Shown here: positions 10,525-19,350 of the stretch, in pieces
How the letters are laid out: each line of letters opens with the position of its first letter
How positions within the stretch are numbered: the stretch's first letter is position 1
Assembly: GCF_030817595.1 (NCBI RefSeq)
Contig: NZ_JAUSZN010000001.1
Coordinates: forward strand, 876,001-940,000
From: Neobacillus niacini
GTDB taxonomy: Bacteria > Bacillota > Bacilli > Bacillales > Cytobacillaceae
DNA length: 64,000 nt
Direction: 5' to 3'
Notes under the pieces: generated by a model
Database searches by the model: none
What the model was told of the DNA's origin: nothing
Seen by the model: the letters and a program-made list of their open reading frames with translations, nothing else
Made by a program: the position numbers and the translations under genes

Positions 10525-11610
10525 TTATAATTCCTCTTTTGGCATATCCATTTTATCTACAGCGATTTTTAAATCATCATTCTTTATATGTGTATAGATC
10601 ATAGTCGTTTGAATCGATGAATGACCTAATTGCCGACGTAATTTTGGAACATCATTAATTTCAGCATGGTATCTTGTAGCAAAGGAATGACGCAGCTTAT
10701 GTACAGACAATGATGGTTTACCAAATGCAGTCGCATACTTTTCTACTAATTTTTCAACCGATCGTGCCGTCAGTCTTCGTGTTTTTCCTTTTGGACCAAT
10801 TGCTGCTGCAATAAATAAAGCCTTGTTATTCTTTTCAACTTGGTACTTAGTGGCTCTCACAGCTAGATATGCTTGCAAATCAGCCATAGCAGTCTGACTA
10901 AAGTACACGAATTGCTCTTTATTTCCTTTTCGAATCACTCTAACACAATACTTTTTAAAATCAATATCGTCTAATTCAATCCCAATTAACTCTGAAAGAC
11001 GAAGCCCTGATCCCAAAATTAATGAAACAATGGCCGTATCACGCTCTTTATTTAATTGATGAAAGTTATAGAGTTTTTTGTTTTCTTTATTTAATTCACC
11101 ATAATCATGAGCAATAAATAGACGAAACTTTTCGTATTCATCACCAAGGAGAATTTTGCCTTCCATTTTAGCAGCTTTTGTTTCCATGCTGTCTTTAACT
11201 TCATTAAATTCAATTTTGGCTAACACATTTCGATTAATATAAGGCTGTAAATCGGGAGTTTCAGCAATGTTCTGCAGATAATTAAACAGGGACTTTAAAG
11301 CTGATAATTTCCGATTAACGGTTAATTCTTTATTGTTTAATTCGTAATGAAGGAAATTTAAAAAACTTTCAATCTCAATAACTGTCATGTGTTCTAATCG
11401 ACTTAAAGGAATATCCTTAACATTTCCGATAAATAATTGCTCACGAATCATCCAGTTGAAGAAGATTTTGTAATCATGGCAGTAATTAAACAAGGAAGCA
11501 GTCGAAAGCTTTCTTAATTTATGATTGATATATTCATCAACATACCAGGGAAGTTCAGAAAGAAGAGATTGTAATTTATTAAAATTATTTTGTTTTAATG
11601 GATTTACCAT
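10525..11610 (-). CDS. xerS: Tyrosine recombinase, XerS-like
   Basis: A site-specific tyrosine recombinase, 361 aa. An N-terminal SAM-like core-binding domain (about 15-120; LPWYVDEYINHKL, DIPLSRLEHM) closely resembles XerS, the single-recombinase chromosome-dimer resolution enzyme of streptococci. The catalytic domain shows the first Arg in GSGLRLSELIGI, HKLRHSFATRYH, and LGHSSIQTTMIYTH with the nucleophilic Tyr. It is longer than XerC/XerD (about 300 aa) because of an insertion at about 130-190. No phage or transposon genes adjoin it, so a housekeeping or lineage-specific role is likelier than an integrase. AGGTGA precedes the ATG. Paired repeats overlap its promoter. Confidence 0.85.
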   Translation of the reverse strand: MVNPLKQNNFNKLQSLLSELPWYVDEYINHKLRKLSTASLFNYCHDYKIFFNWMIREQLFIGNVKDIPLSRLEHMTVIEIESFLNFLHYELNNKELTVNRKLSALKSLFNYLQNIAETPDLQPYINRNVLAKIEFNEVKDSMETKAAKMEGKILLGDEYEKFRLFIAHDYGELNKENKKLYNFHQLNKERDTAIVSLILGSGLRLSELIGIELDDIDFKKYCVRVIRKGNKEQFVYFSQTAMADLQAYLAVRATKYQVEKNNKALFIAAAIGPKGKTRRLTARSVEKLVEKYATAFGKPSLSVHKLRHSFATRYHAEINDVPKLRRQLGHSSIQTTMIYTHIKNDDLKIAVDKMDMPKEEL

Positions 11611-11626
11611 AAAATCACCTCACTTC

Positions 11627-11684
11627 TATATTTTACCTAACAAGGTTAATTACGTCAAATTTATATTTTACGTAATTTTGTTAA
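11627..11684. repeat. Paired repeats overlapping the recombinase promoter (dif-like candidate)
   Basis: Two imperfect 23-bp direct repeats start with TATATTTTAC (11627-11649 and 11662-11684; 18 of 23 positions match, period 35). Within them AATTACGT (11648-11655) and ACGTAATT (11670-11677) form an inverted pair. They lie 17-74 bp upstream of the recombinase start, so they could be recombinase-binding or operator sites. Confidence 0.6.
11630..11658 (-). promoter_or_regulatory. Promoter of the XerS-like recombinase gene
   Basis: On the minus strand a -35 TTGACG (11653-11658) and a -10 TAAAAT (11630-11635) are separated by exactly 17 bp. Both hexamers fall inside the repeat region. Confidence 0.65.
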
Positions 11685-11791
11685 ATGGATATTAAGGGGT
11701 AAATTTTTTAATTTCTTTTCCTTTTTGTCTCACTGTTTTACGATTCCCTTTCATTCTTATTAAATTCCTTCTGTGATTCACGCAAATCCGA

Positions 11792-11797
11792 TATAAT
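11792..11797 (+). promoter_or_regulatory. Candidate -10 element of the small-protein gene
   Basis: A perfect TATAAT lies 31 bp before the chosen start. The -35 region is weak. Confidence 0.4.
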
Positions 11798-11827
11798 GGT
11801 TACATGATGTTTTTAAAGGAGTTTTCT

Positions 11828-12127
11828 ATGGATAAAAAACAGTTAGAAGAAAAAATTATACAAAACTATCAAGGCGAGGAAAAAATGATGATCCTCGTAT
11901 TTGCTCAATGGTGTATTAACCATGATTTAAATCCTGAGGAATTGTACTTGCGCGCCTATCCCAATCAGGCTTCAAACTTCGCTTTAAAAGAAGCAATGGA
12001 ATTAGTGGTCCCTAAAGATGAAGCTGGAGAAATTGGTGACGAAACACTTCTTGGTGTTTTATCGTTGTTTGGAAATGATGATCTAGCTTTTGTTGTGACT
12101 GAGGAAATTGGTAAAATGACAAGATGA
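11828..12127 (+). CDS. Small conserved-looking protein of unknown function
   Basis: 99 aa, soluble, mostly helical and acidic. I do not recognise a named family. Upstream in-frame ATGs at 11804 and 11807 exist, but AAAGGAG (11815-11821) lies 6 bases before the ATG at 11828, which fixes the start. Cysteine is limited to a single WCINHD motif. The tRNA-like RNA lies 43 bp downstream on the same strand and no terminator separates them, so read-through is possible. Confidence 0.65.
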   Translation: MDKKQLEEKIIQNYQGEEKMMILVFAQWCINHDLNPEELYLRAYPNQASNFALKEAMELVVPKDEAGEIGDETLLGVLSLFGNDDLAFVVTEEIGKMTR

Positions 12128-12170
12128 AAATGAATGAATAATATTTGGTATTAAAACCATAATAAAAACA

Positions 12171-12255
12171 GGGCTTGTAGCTCAATTGTAGAGCGACCGA
12201 CAGTTTCAACCGATAAACTGCCGAGTATTTTGTGGGTTCGAGTCCCACCAAGCCC
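12171..12255 (+). tRNA. Non-canonical tRNA-like RNA (possible tRNA-Other-type or degenerate tRNA)
   Basis: An 85-base element has a perfect 7-bp acceptor stem (GGGCTTG/CAAGCCC), T8-A9, a D-stem GCTC/GAGC and a perfect T-arm, GTGGG-TTCGAGT-CCCAC. The rest is unusual. The D-loop AATTGTA lacks one of the two conserved G residues. Instead of a 17-base anticodon arm there are 37 bases between the D and T arms, forming a long hairpin (12198-12206 with 12215-12223, one A-C mismatch) with an 8-base loop CAACCGAT. CCA is not encoded, and the discriminator would be T. No anticodon can be assigned with confidence. It may be a specialised tRNA-like RNA or a pseudogene. Confidence 0.7.
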
Positions 12256-12299
12256 TTTTACTATTCTCCCCTCTTCTTCTTACCGGTTCCTTTAAACCT

Positions 12300-13298
12300 T
12301 TACTGATTTAATATCCCTTCTGCAATCAATTTATAGGATTGAATTTTATCTGCTGGTGAATGTGTGATGGTAACAATCATGATTTCATCTGCATTGTATT
12401 GGACCTGCAGTTCATCTATTCTATCTTTTACCTGTTGCGGATCACCTATAATCATACTGTTTTTCATCTCTTCAAGTAGAATTTTATCTTCATTTTGAAG
12501 ATAGTCCTTTGCTTCTTGGATAGAAGGAACGCCTTTCTGCCCCTCTCCTCTTTTTCTATGCAACCCCCACACCAATGAGCTTAAAGCTACATCTTCTGCT
12601 TTATCTAAGGTTTCTGCACAAATAGCTGATACTGTTACAATTACTTGTGGTTCTTCATTGTTCTTCCTCGGTATAAAATGATTTCTATATTGTTCAATAA
12701 TAGCAGCACCATCCTGGTCACTCATAAACTGCCCAAACGCGTACGCAAGTCCGTTTTCTGCAGCAAGTATGGCACTTTTTTTACTCGTGCCAAGCAGCCA
12801 AGGTATTGGTGGAACTGTTGGAATCGGTGATGCTGTCACTTTCGCATGCGGATGTTCCGGCGGCACAGTATTATCTATAAAATGCAATAGATCTTTTACT
12901 GAGTTGGGCATATTCCACACCTGCTGTAAAAAGTTATCAGATAAAGCATTGGTTACTTCAGCAGAACCACCGGGAGCCCGGCCAATCCCGATATCGATTC
13001 TATCAGGAAACAACGTGGCTAGCATATTGTATACCTCGGCTATCTTATACGGCTTATAATAGGGTAATAACACGGCACCGGAGCCTATTCTGATTTTAGT
13101 TGTATTGGCTCCAATATATCCTAACATGACTTCCGGCGCAGAGCATGCAAGACCGGGTAAATCATGATGCTCAGCAATCCAAAATCGTGTATACCCTAAG
13201 TTTTCACCAGCTTGAGCTAACTCCATCGATGCCTTAAGTGCATCAGCAGCACTCTGATTAGAAGAAATGGGTGCTTGATCCAAAATGCTTAACCTCAT
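12300..13298 (-). CDS. LLM-class flavin-dependent oxidoreductase (YceB-like)
   Basis: A bacterial-luciferase-like monooxygenase family protein, 332 aa, close in motifs to B. subtilis YceB. The N-terminus LSILDQAPIS, FWIAEHHD, IRIGSGAVLLPYYKPYKIAE, FPDRIDIGIGRAPG and PWLLGTSKKSA are all typical of the MsnO8/alkanal-type subfamily. These enzymes use reduced flavin and O2; the substrate is unknown. The gene lies 22 bp downstream of the DUF3219 gene on the same strand, so the two are probably co-transcribed. Confidence 0.85.
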   Translation of the reverse strand: MRLSILDQAPISSNQSAADALKASMELAQAGENLGYTRFWIAEHHDLPGLACSAPEVMLGYIGANTTKIRIGSGAVLLPYYKPYKIAEVYNMLATLFPDRIDIGIGRAPGGSAEVTNALSDNFLQQVWNMPNSVKDLLHFIDNTVPPEHPHAKVTASPIPTVPPIPWLLGTSKKSAILAAENGLAYAFGQFMSDQDGAAIIEQYRNHFIPRKNNEEPQVIVTVSAICAETLDKAEDVALSSLVWGLHRKRGEGQKGVPSIQEAKDYLQNEDKILLEEMKNSMIIGDPQQVKDRIDELQVQYNADEIMIVTITHSPADKIQSYKLIAEGILNQ

Positions 13299-13320
13299 TC
13301 AAATACCATCCTCTTCTCTC

Positions 13321-13605
13321 CTATTCATTTACTTCCAGCAAACTTAATTTAAACTCTCCAACCTGCCCTTTAATATATAAATTTGTATAGGAAGTAGAGT
13401 ATTGTAGAATACTTGCTCTAAACGCTAAATCCCGTTCAGGAACTTTTACATCAAATGTACCTTTGTACAAAAGGGTCGTAATGTCATGGTAATCCTCACT
13501 CGTTACGTTAAATTCAACCGATATTTTATGTAAACGACCTTCTTTTTCTTCTTCATACTTGTGAACTTTAATCGTGGTTTCATTTAAGACAATTTCATTT
13601 ACCAT
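13321..13605 (-). CDS. DUF3219-family protein (YkvR-like)
   Basis: A small soluble beta-rich protein, 94 aa. The stretch TSEDYHDITTLLYKGTFDV and the following PERDLAFRA match my memory of the DUF3219/YkvR family of bacilli; function unknown. An AAAGGAG ribosome binding site precedes the ATG. It is upstream of, and likely co-transcribed with, the luciferase-like oxidoreductase. Confidence 0.65.
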   Translation of the reverse strand: MVNEIVLNETTIKVHKYEEEKEGRLHKISVEFNVTSEDYHDITTLLYKGTFDVKVPERDLAFRASILQYSTSYTNLYIKGQVGEFKLSLLEVNE

Positions 13606-13739
13606 AGAAGCATCTCCTTTTATCTATATAAAAATAATAGCACTTAGACTTATAAAAACAAAAATCTTGCTTACGTGCTGTGCCTGCTTCCTTTTGAATT
13701 ATGGTATGATAATGAAAGTTAATATGGAGGAGTGGAATC

Positions 13740-14000
13740 ATGAGTGTACATAAAGACTTAATAAAACATGCTAAAGATCAAAATCAAAGTTATCAAGAAT
13801 TTAAAGATTTGGACGAGCTGCGTGAAAAATATATTGAAGAAGCAGTTGAATTATGTAAAAAAGGGAAACCTTTTACAACAGATAAAATTAATGAAGTCAC
13901 CAATAAAATGAACAGAATTAACCTGCGAATCATTTCTCTTAGAAAAAATGTTACCACTGAAATGGTTCAAGAATATGTAAATTCATTAGAAAACAAATAA
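13740..14000 (+). CDS. DUF2533-like small helical protein (YpbS-like)
   Basis: An 86-aa all-helical charged protein starting MSVHKDLIKHAKDQN, with GKPFTTDKINEVTNKMNRI in the middle. This resembles the DUF2533 (YpbS) family of bacilli, function unknown. The ribosome binding site GGAGG lies 9 bases from the ATG. An extended -10 candidate (TGGTATGAT, 13702-13710) lies upstream. A bidirectional terminator follows. Confidence 0.6.
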   Translation: MSVHKDLIKHAKDQNQSYQEFKDLDELREKYIEEAVELCKKGKPFTTDKINEVTNKMNRINLRIISLRKNVTTEMVQEYVNSLENK

Positions 14001-14012
14001 TTCGGTAACGAA

Positions 14013-14042
14013 AAAAACGACAGTTTCATTACTGTCGTTTTT
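14013..14042. terminator. Bidirectional terminator between convergent genes
   Basis: AAAACGACAGT and ACTGTCGTTTT arms (14014-14024 and 14031-14041) surround TTCATT, with A and T runs on either side. Confidence 0.88.
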
Positions 14043-14081
14043 CCTTATATGGCCAGCCTGAAAGACCATTCCTTGATAAAA

Positions 14082-14552
14082 CTACTCTCTTTCTCTAGCC
14101 TTCTGTGTATCTCGAATATTCTTTTGAACAGTAATGGCAGCAAATAAACTAAGAACAAATGACATCCCATAGAAACCTTTTTCGCTCAAATCAATACTGC
14201 CAGCATTGTATAAACCGATACCCATTAATGAAATCGAAACAATAAGTGCCAGCCAGCTAATACCATAATAAATATTTGTAACTGGTATTCCCTCGTCTTT
14301 ATCTCTAACAGCTTTTTGTAAAGACACCGCTGCATAGAGCCCAAATATTAGAACAGCAAAGTAATAACCTTTTTCATTTAATTGCATCGCTGCGTTAAAC
14401 AAACCTATGAAATATGCCGCAACACCTACTAACAGCGCACCCCAAGAAGCCCCTATAAAAGCCGGAGTAGGTTCTCCCTCTTTCCTTTGCACTTTCAATT
14501 TAGGATCCTTTTGTTTTCCTTTATCTAATAAAATCTCTTGATCATTAGACAT
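14082..14552 (-). CDS. YiaA/YiaB-type membrane protein
   Basis: 156 aa with a charged N-terminus (about 1-40) and four membrane helices arranged as two YiaAB two-helix modules: [45 protein letters not shown] and its repeat [45 protein letters not shown]. Function unknown. An upstream in-frame start at 14618 is rejected: CCCCTCC on the plus strand (14561-14567) places GGAGGGG 8 bases before the ATG at 14552. Confidence 0.82.
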   Translation of the reverse strand: MSNDQEILLDKGKQKDPKLKVQRKEGEPTPAFIGASWGALLVGVAAYFIGLFNAAMQLNEKGYYFAVLIFGLYAAVSLQKAVRDKDEGIPVTNIYYGISWLALIVSISLMGIGLYNAGSIDLSEKGFYGMSFVLSLFAAITVQKNIRDTQKARERE

Positions 14553-14682
14553 TGAATTATCCCCTCCATCTTTTTTATCAATTAAAAGAGGCACGCAGAT
14601 ACACTGTAGTGCTCCCATCTTATTCTATTATATAGAAAATTCTTACAAGTAAAAGATGATTTTCCATAATATTTTATCATAC

Positions 14683-15780
14683 CTACTTCCATTTTCCTGA
14701 ACTGTTTAAAATAATATTTGCCTCGATATTTATGTTCATTTCCTGGTAAGATTGGTACTTATCTAATGCTTTCCATTCTTTATAGTTCATTTTATTACGT
14801 ACATATCGATTAATACCAAGTGGGTCTACTTGGAGTTTCTGCAGCTTTACGATAAGTTCCTTACCCTCCTGATTAATTTTCTTAGTTATAATATTTTCAA
14901 TTTTTTTCTGGATCTTGGGATCTGAAACATCCTCTTTCCCGGTATATTCAAGTACATCCCCTATTAATTCTATATTAATCGAGGCTTTCTTTGTATTAGC
15001 TGCTGTTGATTGTACCTCAATATGGTGCTCCTTAAGTTCATAATTAAGCATGATTGACGCTTTTTCTTCCTCTCCTACGTCAATTTGCTCGACGAAATTA
15101 CCTTGTTTCATCTCTTCTCGAAAAAGGAAAAGATATCGCGCTTCCGAAGGTTTAAGGATTTCAACCAGTTTGTCTTCATGAAATAAACCAATGCCATTAT
15201 AGACAATGTTATTTTTTTCAACTTTAAAGACCGGCAGAATCGGATCGATTCCGTCATCATAGTAGTCTCTAAGGAATTGATAAATATTATAATTTGTTCT
15301 TAAATTTTCTCGGTTTAATTTCGTTAAAAACTGCTCTAAGTATGTAGCATTTTGACCTTCATTTTTTATCTGCAGCATCAAAATATCACTGGCTTGATCT
15401 TCTGCTAAAGCCAATTTCGCTCTTGTCCCAATACTTGGATCACGAACTAAGGATTGTAAGTATGGTAACATCCCATGTTTCGCCAATTCCTGGCCATACA
15501 AGGTAACACGAATTTGTCCGCTCTCAAGTTTTAAGTTTGTCTTCAATCTCACTTTTTCCCTTGCCTCTTTACTTGATTTTCCTTCAACTATAATCGTTTT
15601 TCGATCATATTTTCCATCTTTTGTAATAAACGGAAAGGTACCTGTTAACTTTAAGGGATTCTTTTTGTTTTCCGTAACATCATAACCTACCGCGTTAATA
15701 AGTGCTAAATCATCTATAATACGCTGCTCGGCACAACCAGTCAAAACAAATATCATGATTATGACGAATACCTTATTCAT
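14683..15780 (-). CDS. Ger(x)C-family spore germination lipoprotein
   Basis: C subunit of a GerA-type germinant receptor. The lipobox LTGC lies near residues 13-16, so the mature protein is lipid-anchored on the spore inner membrane. The 365-aa length and motifs (VEGKSSKEAREK, YGQELAKHG, VRDPSIGTRAK) fit the family. Its start overlaps the permease stop by 8 bases. Third gene of an A-B-C operon. Paralogues exist in most bacilli, so no specific gene name is given. Confidence 0.92.
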   Translation of the reverse strand: MNKVFVIIMIFVLTGCAEQRIIDDLALINAVGYDVTENKKNPLKLTGTFPFITKDGKYDRKTIIVEGKSSKEAREKVRLKTNLKLESGQIRVTLYGQELAKHGMLPYLQSLVRDPSIGTRAKLALAEDQASDILMLQIKNEGQNATYLEQFLTKLNRENLRTNYNIYQFLRDYYDDGIDPILPVFKVEKNNIVYNGIGLFHEDKLVEILKPSEARYLFLFREEMKQGNFVEQIDVGEEEKASIMLNYELKEHHIEVQSTAANTKKASINIELIGDVLEYTGKEDVSDPKIQKKIENIITKKINQEGKELIVKLQKLQVDPLGINRYVRNKMNYKEWKALDKYQSYQEMNINIEANIILNSSGKWK

Positions 15781-16858
15781 TGGCTGGCTTCCTGTTCATT
15801 TTTCTCGTAAATAGAACAATAATGATTAAAAGAATTGGTAGCATAAAGGCAATTGCTGTAGCTGCATAAGTAATATAATTTAACCATTGTTCTACATCTT
15901 TTATAACCTTTGGAATAAAGGAAACAAAAAAACTCATAATCATAATACCTATTAGGAGAAAGTTCGGTTTTATCCTTTTAAACTGATATTGTAATAATTC
16001 TTTTGTACCCCAAAAATACATGACAGTCGTCATCAGCACCTTTAAACCGAAAATGGAAAAAGTAAAACTTTCTACGCGTTCAAGGACGGGAAAAGAAATG
16101 TATCCCAACAGTGTTACCACCGGGTACATTTCCCTTAACAATTGCTCAAAACTAAAAAAACCAAAAGAGATGAAGGTCACACCTAAATAAATAAGGGAAG
16201 TAATGGAATTCCCTGCAATAAGAGATTTTAATTGTTTCCTCTCTATCATATGGATAAATAAAATGGACAACTCATAACCTAAAAGGGCTGTATAAATAGA
16301 CATTCCGCCTTTCAGCATATCTGTATCACCTTTGAAAAAATATGGTGTAAGCCGGATAAAGCTAAATTCCGGAAGGTGGTAAGCTAATAAAAACACAGTC
16401 CAAATCGTAAAATAAAATAATACTACCGTTGATTTAGCAATTTGATAAAGATCCTTCTTTAGCATTATATACGATAAGATGTAACCCATTGAGAAAAAGT
16501 AAAAAAGGGATACGTTATTGTAGAACAAGACTTTTAAGATCATTGAAAACTTAACCATCACAAATACCCCTAGCAGCATCCATACCACCGCAATGAACAA
16601 ATTAACTGGAAGTGTAATCCATTTTGGGAAAATCGAGATGATTTGAAAGAAAGACTTCCCTTTGCTTATTTTAAATACGAGCCAAATGAGAACTATATTG
16701 ATATTTACAATGAGAGAGATAAAGATAAGTCCAATCCAGCCGTTCGTCCCAAAGGCTTCTGCGACAAGCCGTGGTAAAGTAAATAACGTAACACCAGACT
16801 GAATTAAATAAACCAAAATCGAGGCTTGAAAGGGTGATAACTTTTCTTTCATTTGCAT
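15773..16858 (-). CDS. GerAB/Spore germination permease
   Basis: B subunit of the germinant receptor, of the amino acid/polyamine/organocation transporter type, 361 aa with about ten membrane helices. It starts KLSPFQASILVYLIQSGVTLFTLPR, typical of GerB proteins, and is thought to hold the germinant-binding pocket. Its ribosome binding site AAAGGGG overlaps the end of the upstream A-subunit gene, 5 bases away. Confidence 0.92.
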   Translation of the reverse strand: MQMKEKLSPFQASILVYLIQSGVTLFTLPRLVAEAFGTNGWIGLIFISLIVNINIVLIWLVFKISKGKSFFQIISIFPKWITLPVNLFIAVVWMLLGVFVMVKFSMILKVLFYNNVSLFYFFSMGYILSYIMLKKDLYQIAKSTVVLFYFTIWTVFLLAYHLPEFSFIRLTPYFFKGDTDMLKGGMSIYTALLGYELSILFIHMIERKQLKSLIAGNSITSLIYLGVTFISFGFFSFEQLLREMYPVVTLLGYISFPVLERVESFTFSIFGLKVLMTTVMYFWGTKELLQYQFKRIKPNFLLIGIMIMSFFVSFIPKVIKDVEQWLNYITYAATAIAFMLPILLIIIVLFTRKMNRKPANE

Positions 16859-16863
16859 GAGTG

Positions 16864-18330
16864 TTAACCCCTTTCGGCTTTTTTCTTAAAAGGTCCCCTT
16901 ATTAATGAGTATTTGAAAAGCTTTGGATACATCGGCGATATTGGCAGTAAGTAAGGTGAGTTTAAATTAGTCAGGCTGCTTAAATGGATAATTAAAATCC
17001 CCATTCCAAAAACAATCCCAATATTACCCCAAAATCCTGTAAGGATGATAAATCCAAAACGCACAATTCTTATCGATCCACTTAATAAATAACTGGGTAT
17101 CACAAATGACGCGATGGCAGAGGCTGCTACCACAATAATGAGAATATTGCTGGTAATCCCTGCCTGTACAGCGGCCTGCCCAATTACAATACCACCAACA
17201 ATACCAATTGTTTGACCTACTTTTGTTGGAAGCCTGGCTCCTGCTTCTCGCAGCAACTCTAACAAAAATTCTAAAAAGAGCGCTTCAATTACAGGGGGAA
17301 ACGGTACTTTACTACGGGACTCCAGTAATGTGGGCAGTAATGCCTGCGGAATCATCTCATAGTGATAGGTAGTAACCGCTACATATAAGGCAGTAAACAA
17401 CAACGTAACTAAAATGGCAATATACCGTATGATTTTTATAAAAGTACCGACAATCCATCTTTGACTGAAATCATCCATGGATTCCATAAAATCAAAGAAA
17501 CTGACTGGTGTACAAAAAGCGTTCGGACTGTTGTCCATTAATCCTACGATTTTCCCCTCAAACAATTTATACACCGTAACATCAGGTCTTTCAGTGGTAT
17601 AGAATTGTGGAAAAGGAGAATTAGGATGTTCATCGATAAATTGAACAAGCATATTCGTATCTGTAATCCCATCGTTATGAACCGATAAAATCCTTTTTTT
17701 CACTTCTTCTATATCTTTATCTGAAGCAGCACCTTCGATATACAGCAGATAAACCGTTCTTTTTGACGTGTTCCCTACATACAACTTTATCGTCTTAAGT
17801 TGGGAACTCATCACTCTTTTTCGAATGAGTGATAGATTCACGTCCACAGATTCTACGAACGCATCGTGTGCTCCTAAAATGACAGTTTCCGTTTCTGAAG
17901 AAGAAATAGATCGGCCTTTCCCCTGTTGAAAAGGAAGCTCATATGCTTGTTTCTCGGTGAATAAAATAGCATTTCCAGATAATATAGCTTCTTCAAGAAC
18001 TTTCATATCCGGCAATACTTTGAACTCTGAATGGGTTAAATAGGGCTGTAACTGCTCCGGTGTTATATTTCTAAGTTTTGATAAAAATTGTTCATAATGA
18101 TCCTTGTTAATCAGATAACTAAAGTAATAAATTTTTACTTGTATATAAGGAAATTCTGTGACACTTAAATCAGAGCTATTTTTAAAATCAGTGATAAATT
18201 GCTCTAATAAAGATTCTCTTACAATTTTTGTATCTTGTTTAACACGTGTAATATTCCGTATTTGATCTTTTTGCAGTTTGAAATCCTTCAAAAAGCGATT
18301 GCGATCTTTACGCATTCGCACCCGCCCCAT
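16864..18330 (-). CDS. GerAA-type spore germination protein
   Basis: A subunit of the receptor, 488 aa. An N-terminal soluble domain (about 30-280; LVQFIDEHPNSPFPQFYTTERPD, VGLMDNSPNAFCTP) is followed by 4-5 membrane helices, with PYLLPISPMYPK at the C-terminus. First gene of the A-B-C operon. The start is uncertain: the ATG at 18330 lacks a clear ribosome binding site, while an in-frame ATG at 18315 follows a GGGGCGGG stretch. I could not identify a convincing sigma-G promoter. Confidence 0.9.
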   Translation of the reverse strand: MGRVRMRKDRNRFLKDFKLQKDQIRNITRVKQDTKIVRESLLEQFITDFKNSSDLSVTEFPYIQVKIYYFSYLINKDHYEQFLSKLRNITPEQLQPYLTHSEFKVLPDMKVLEEAILSGNAILFTEKQAYELPFQQGKGRSISSSETETVILGAHDAFVESVDVNLSLIRKRVMSSQLKTIKLYVGNTSKRTVYLLYIEGAASDKDIEEVKKRILSVHNDGITDTNMLVQFIDEHPNSPFPQFYTTERPDVTVYKLFEGKIVGLMDNSPNAFCTPVSFFDFMESMDDFSQRWIVGTFIKIIRYIAILVTLLFTALYVAVTTYHYEMIPQALLPTLLESRSKVPFPPVIEALFLEFLLELLREAGARLPTKVGQTIGIVGGIVIGQAAVQAGITSNILIIVVAASAIASFVIPSYLLSGSIRIVRFGFIILTGFWGNIGIVFGMGILIIHLSSLTNLNSPYLLPISPMYPKLFKYSLIRGPFKKKAERG

Positions 18331-18434
18331 CTTTTTCTTTTATTTTTTGCTAACTATGGTAAATTATACATTTATTAAAATGTTGAATAATATTTTGTAT
18401 AAGAGAGGCAGATTGCAAATTAAGGAGGTTGCCG

Positions 18435-19274
18435 GTGAAAAACCTAAATCCATTTACTCCCTGGGAAGAGCATTATTTTTGGGTAAATATACTTTTAGAT
18501 CATGCCGTTTTTGTTCGGGATTATTTATCACCCGTTGAGGTAAACCTGGTAGAAGAAGCTGTGACCTTTATTGGGAGGTTCACAGAGATTAGAAATCGGC
18601 TGGAACAAATTCCTAAAAACACTCAAGTAAATTCTCAGGCATTAATTGATTTTTCCAGGCTTTCTGCTCAAGTTTCTTATGATTATTACGGCTTTGAAGG
18701 AAAGGTTCTTAACTTACAATTAAATAATAAAATTCTGATTAACATTACCCCCACTTATTTTAATGGTACTCTAAATGAAAACGGTGAATATTTGCGGATC
18801 CTGCAGTATTACATGAATGGAACAGATTATCCCCCGCTTCCATTAGTTGATTTATTAGACCTTTGGTTAGAGGATCAGCTTGGTCATGCTTCATTATTAA
18901 ATCGTGCACTTGATGGTGTAGAACTTATCCTTCATGAAAAAGTGAACACACTAAGTAAGCTTTTTTCAGCACATATCTTAAAAAATGACGCCATAAAAGG
19001 TTATTTACGGTTTATTCCGCCACATTTCCCTGTCCAAATCTCCTTTGCACGTGAAGTTAGTGGAACAGTGCTTGCATTTAACCAATTGGTGGAACATGTG
19101 ATTAAGCTTTATAAAGGAAAAGAAGTGTTAAATGCAACAACGCTACGGTTCTTAGAACATCATTTTCCTGAGTCCTGTTATTTTTTAACGAAACTTAGTG
19201 CTTTTGTGCCTGAAATGGAAAGACCTCCTTGCTCTTTAACATCCTATTTTAAAAACTACCACAACAACTATTAA
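18435..19274 (+). CDS. DUF2935-family protein
   Basis: 279 aa made of two similar all-helical halves. The first half has WEEHYFWVNILLDHAVFVRDYLSP, and the second has LWLEDQLGHASLLNRALDG. The paired His/Glu pattern is ferritin-like in appearance and typical of DUF2935; a metal role is only inference. AAGGAGG sits directly on an in-frame TTG at 18429 but 6 bases before the GTG at 18435, which is the chosen start. It is divergent from the ger operon. Confidence 0.8.
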   Translation: MKNLNPFTPWEEHYFWVNILLDHAVFVRDYLSPVEVNLVEEAVTFIGRFTEIRNRLEQIPKNTQVNSQALIDFSRLSAQVSYDYYGFEGKVLNLQLNNKILINITPTYFNGTLNENGEYLRILQYYMNGTDYPPLPLVDLLDLWLEDQLGHASLLNRALDGVELILHEKVNTLSKLFSAHILKNDAIKGYLRFIPPHFPVQISFAREVSGTVLAFNQLVEHVIKLYKGKEVLNATTLRFLEHHFPESCYFLTKLSAFVPEMERPPCSLTSYFKNYHNNY

Positions 19275-19350
19275 TGTTGGTTAATCCATTCTTTGTTTGC
19301 TCATACTAATTTTGGATTCATGATTATTAGAAATGGAGTTGACCATAAGA

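Noticed and set aside
10525..11610. Tyrosine recombinase as a prophage or ICE integrase
   Set aside because: Neighbours are ordinary chromosomal genes, there is no att-like duplication of a tRNA 3' end, and the N-terminus resembles XerS.
12012..12251. 79-residue minus-strand open frame over the tRNA-like gene
   Set aside because: It overlaps both the small-protein gene and the structured RNA, and no ribosome binding site precedes it.
12171..12255. Ordinary tRNA gene
   Set aside because: The anticodon arm cannot be folded to the standard 5-bp stem and 7-base loop, and the D-loop is one G short.
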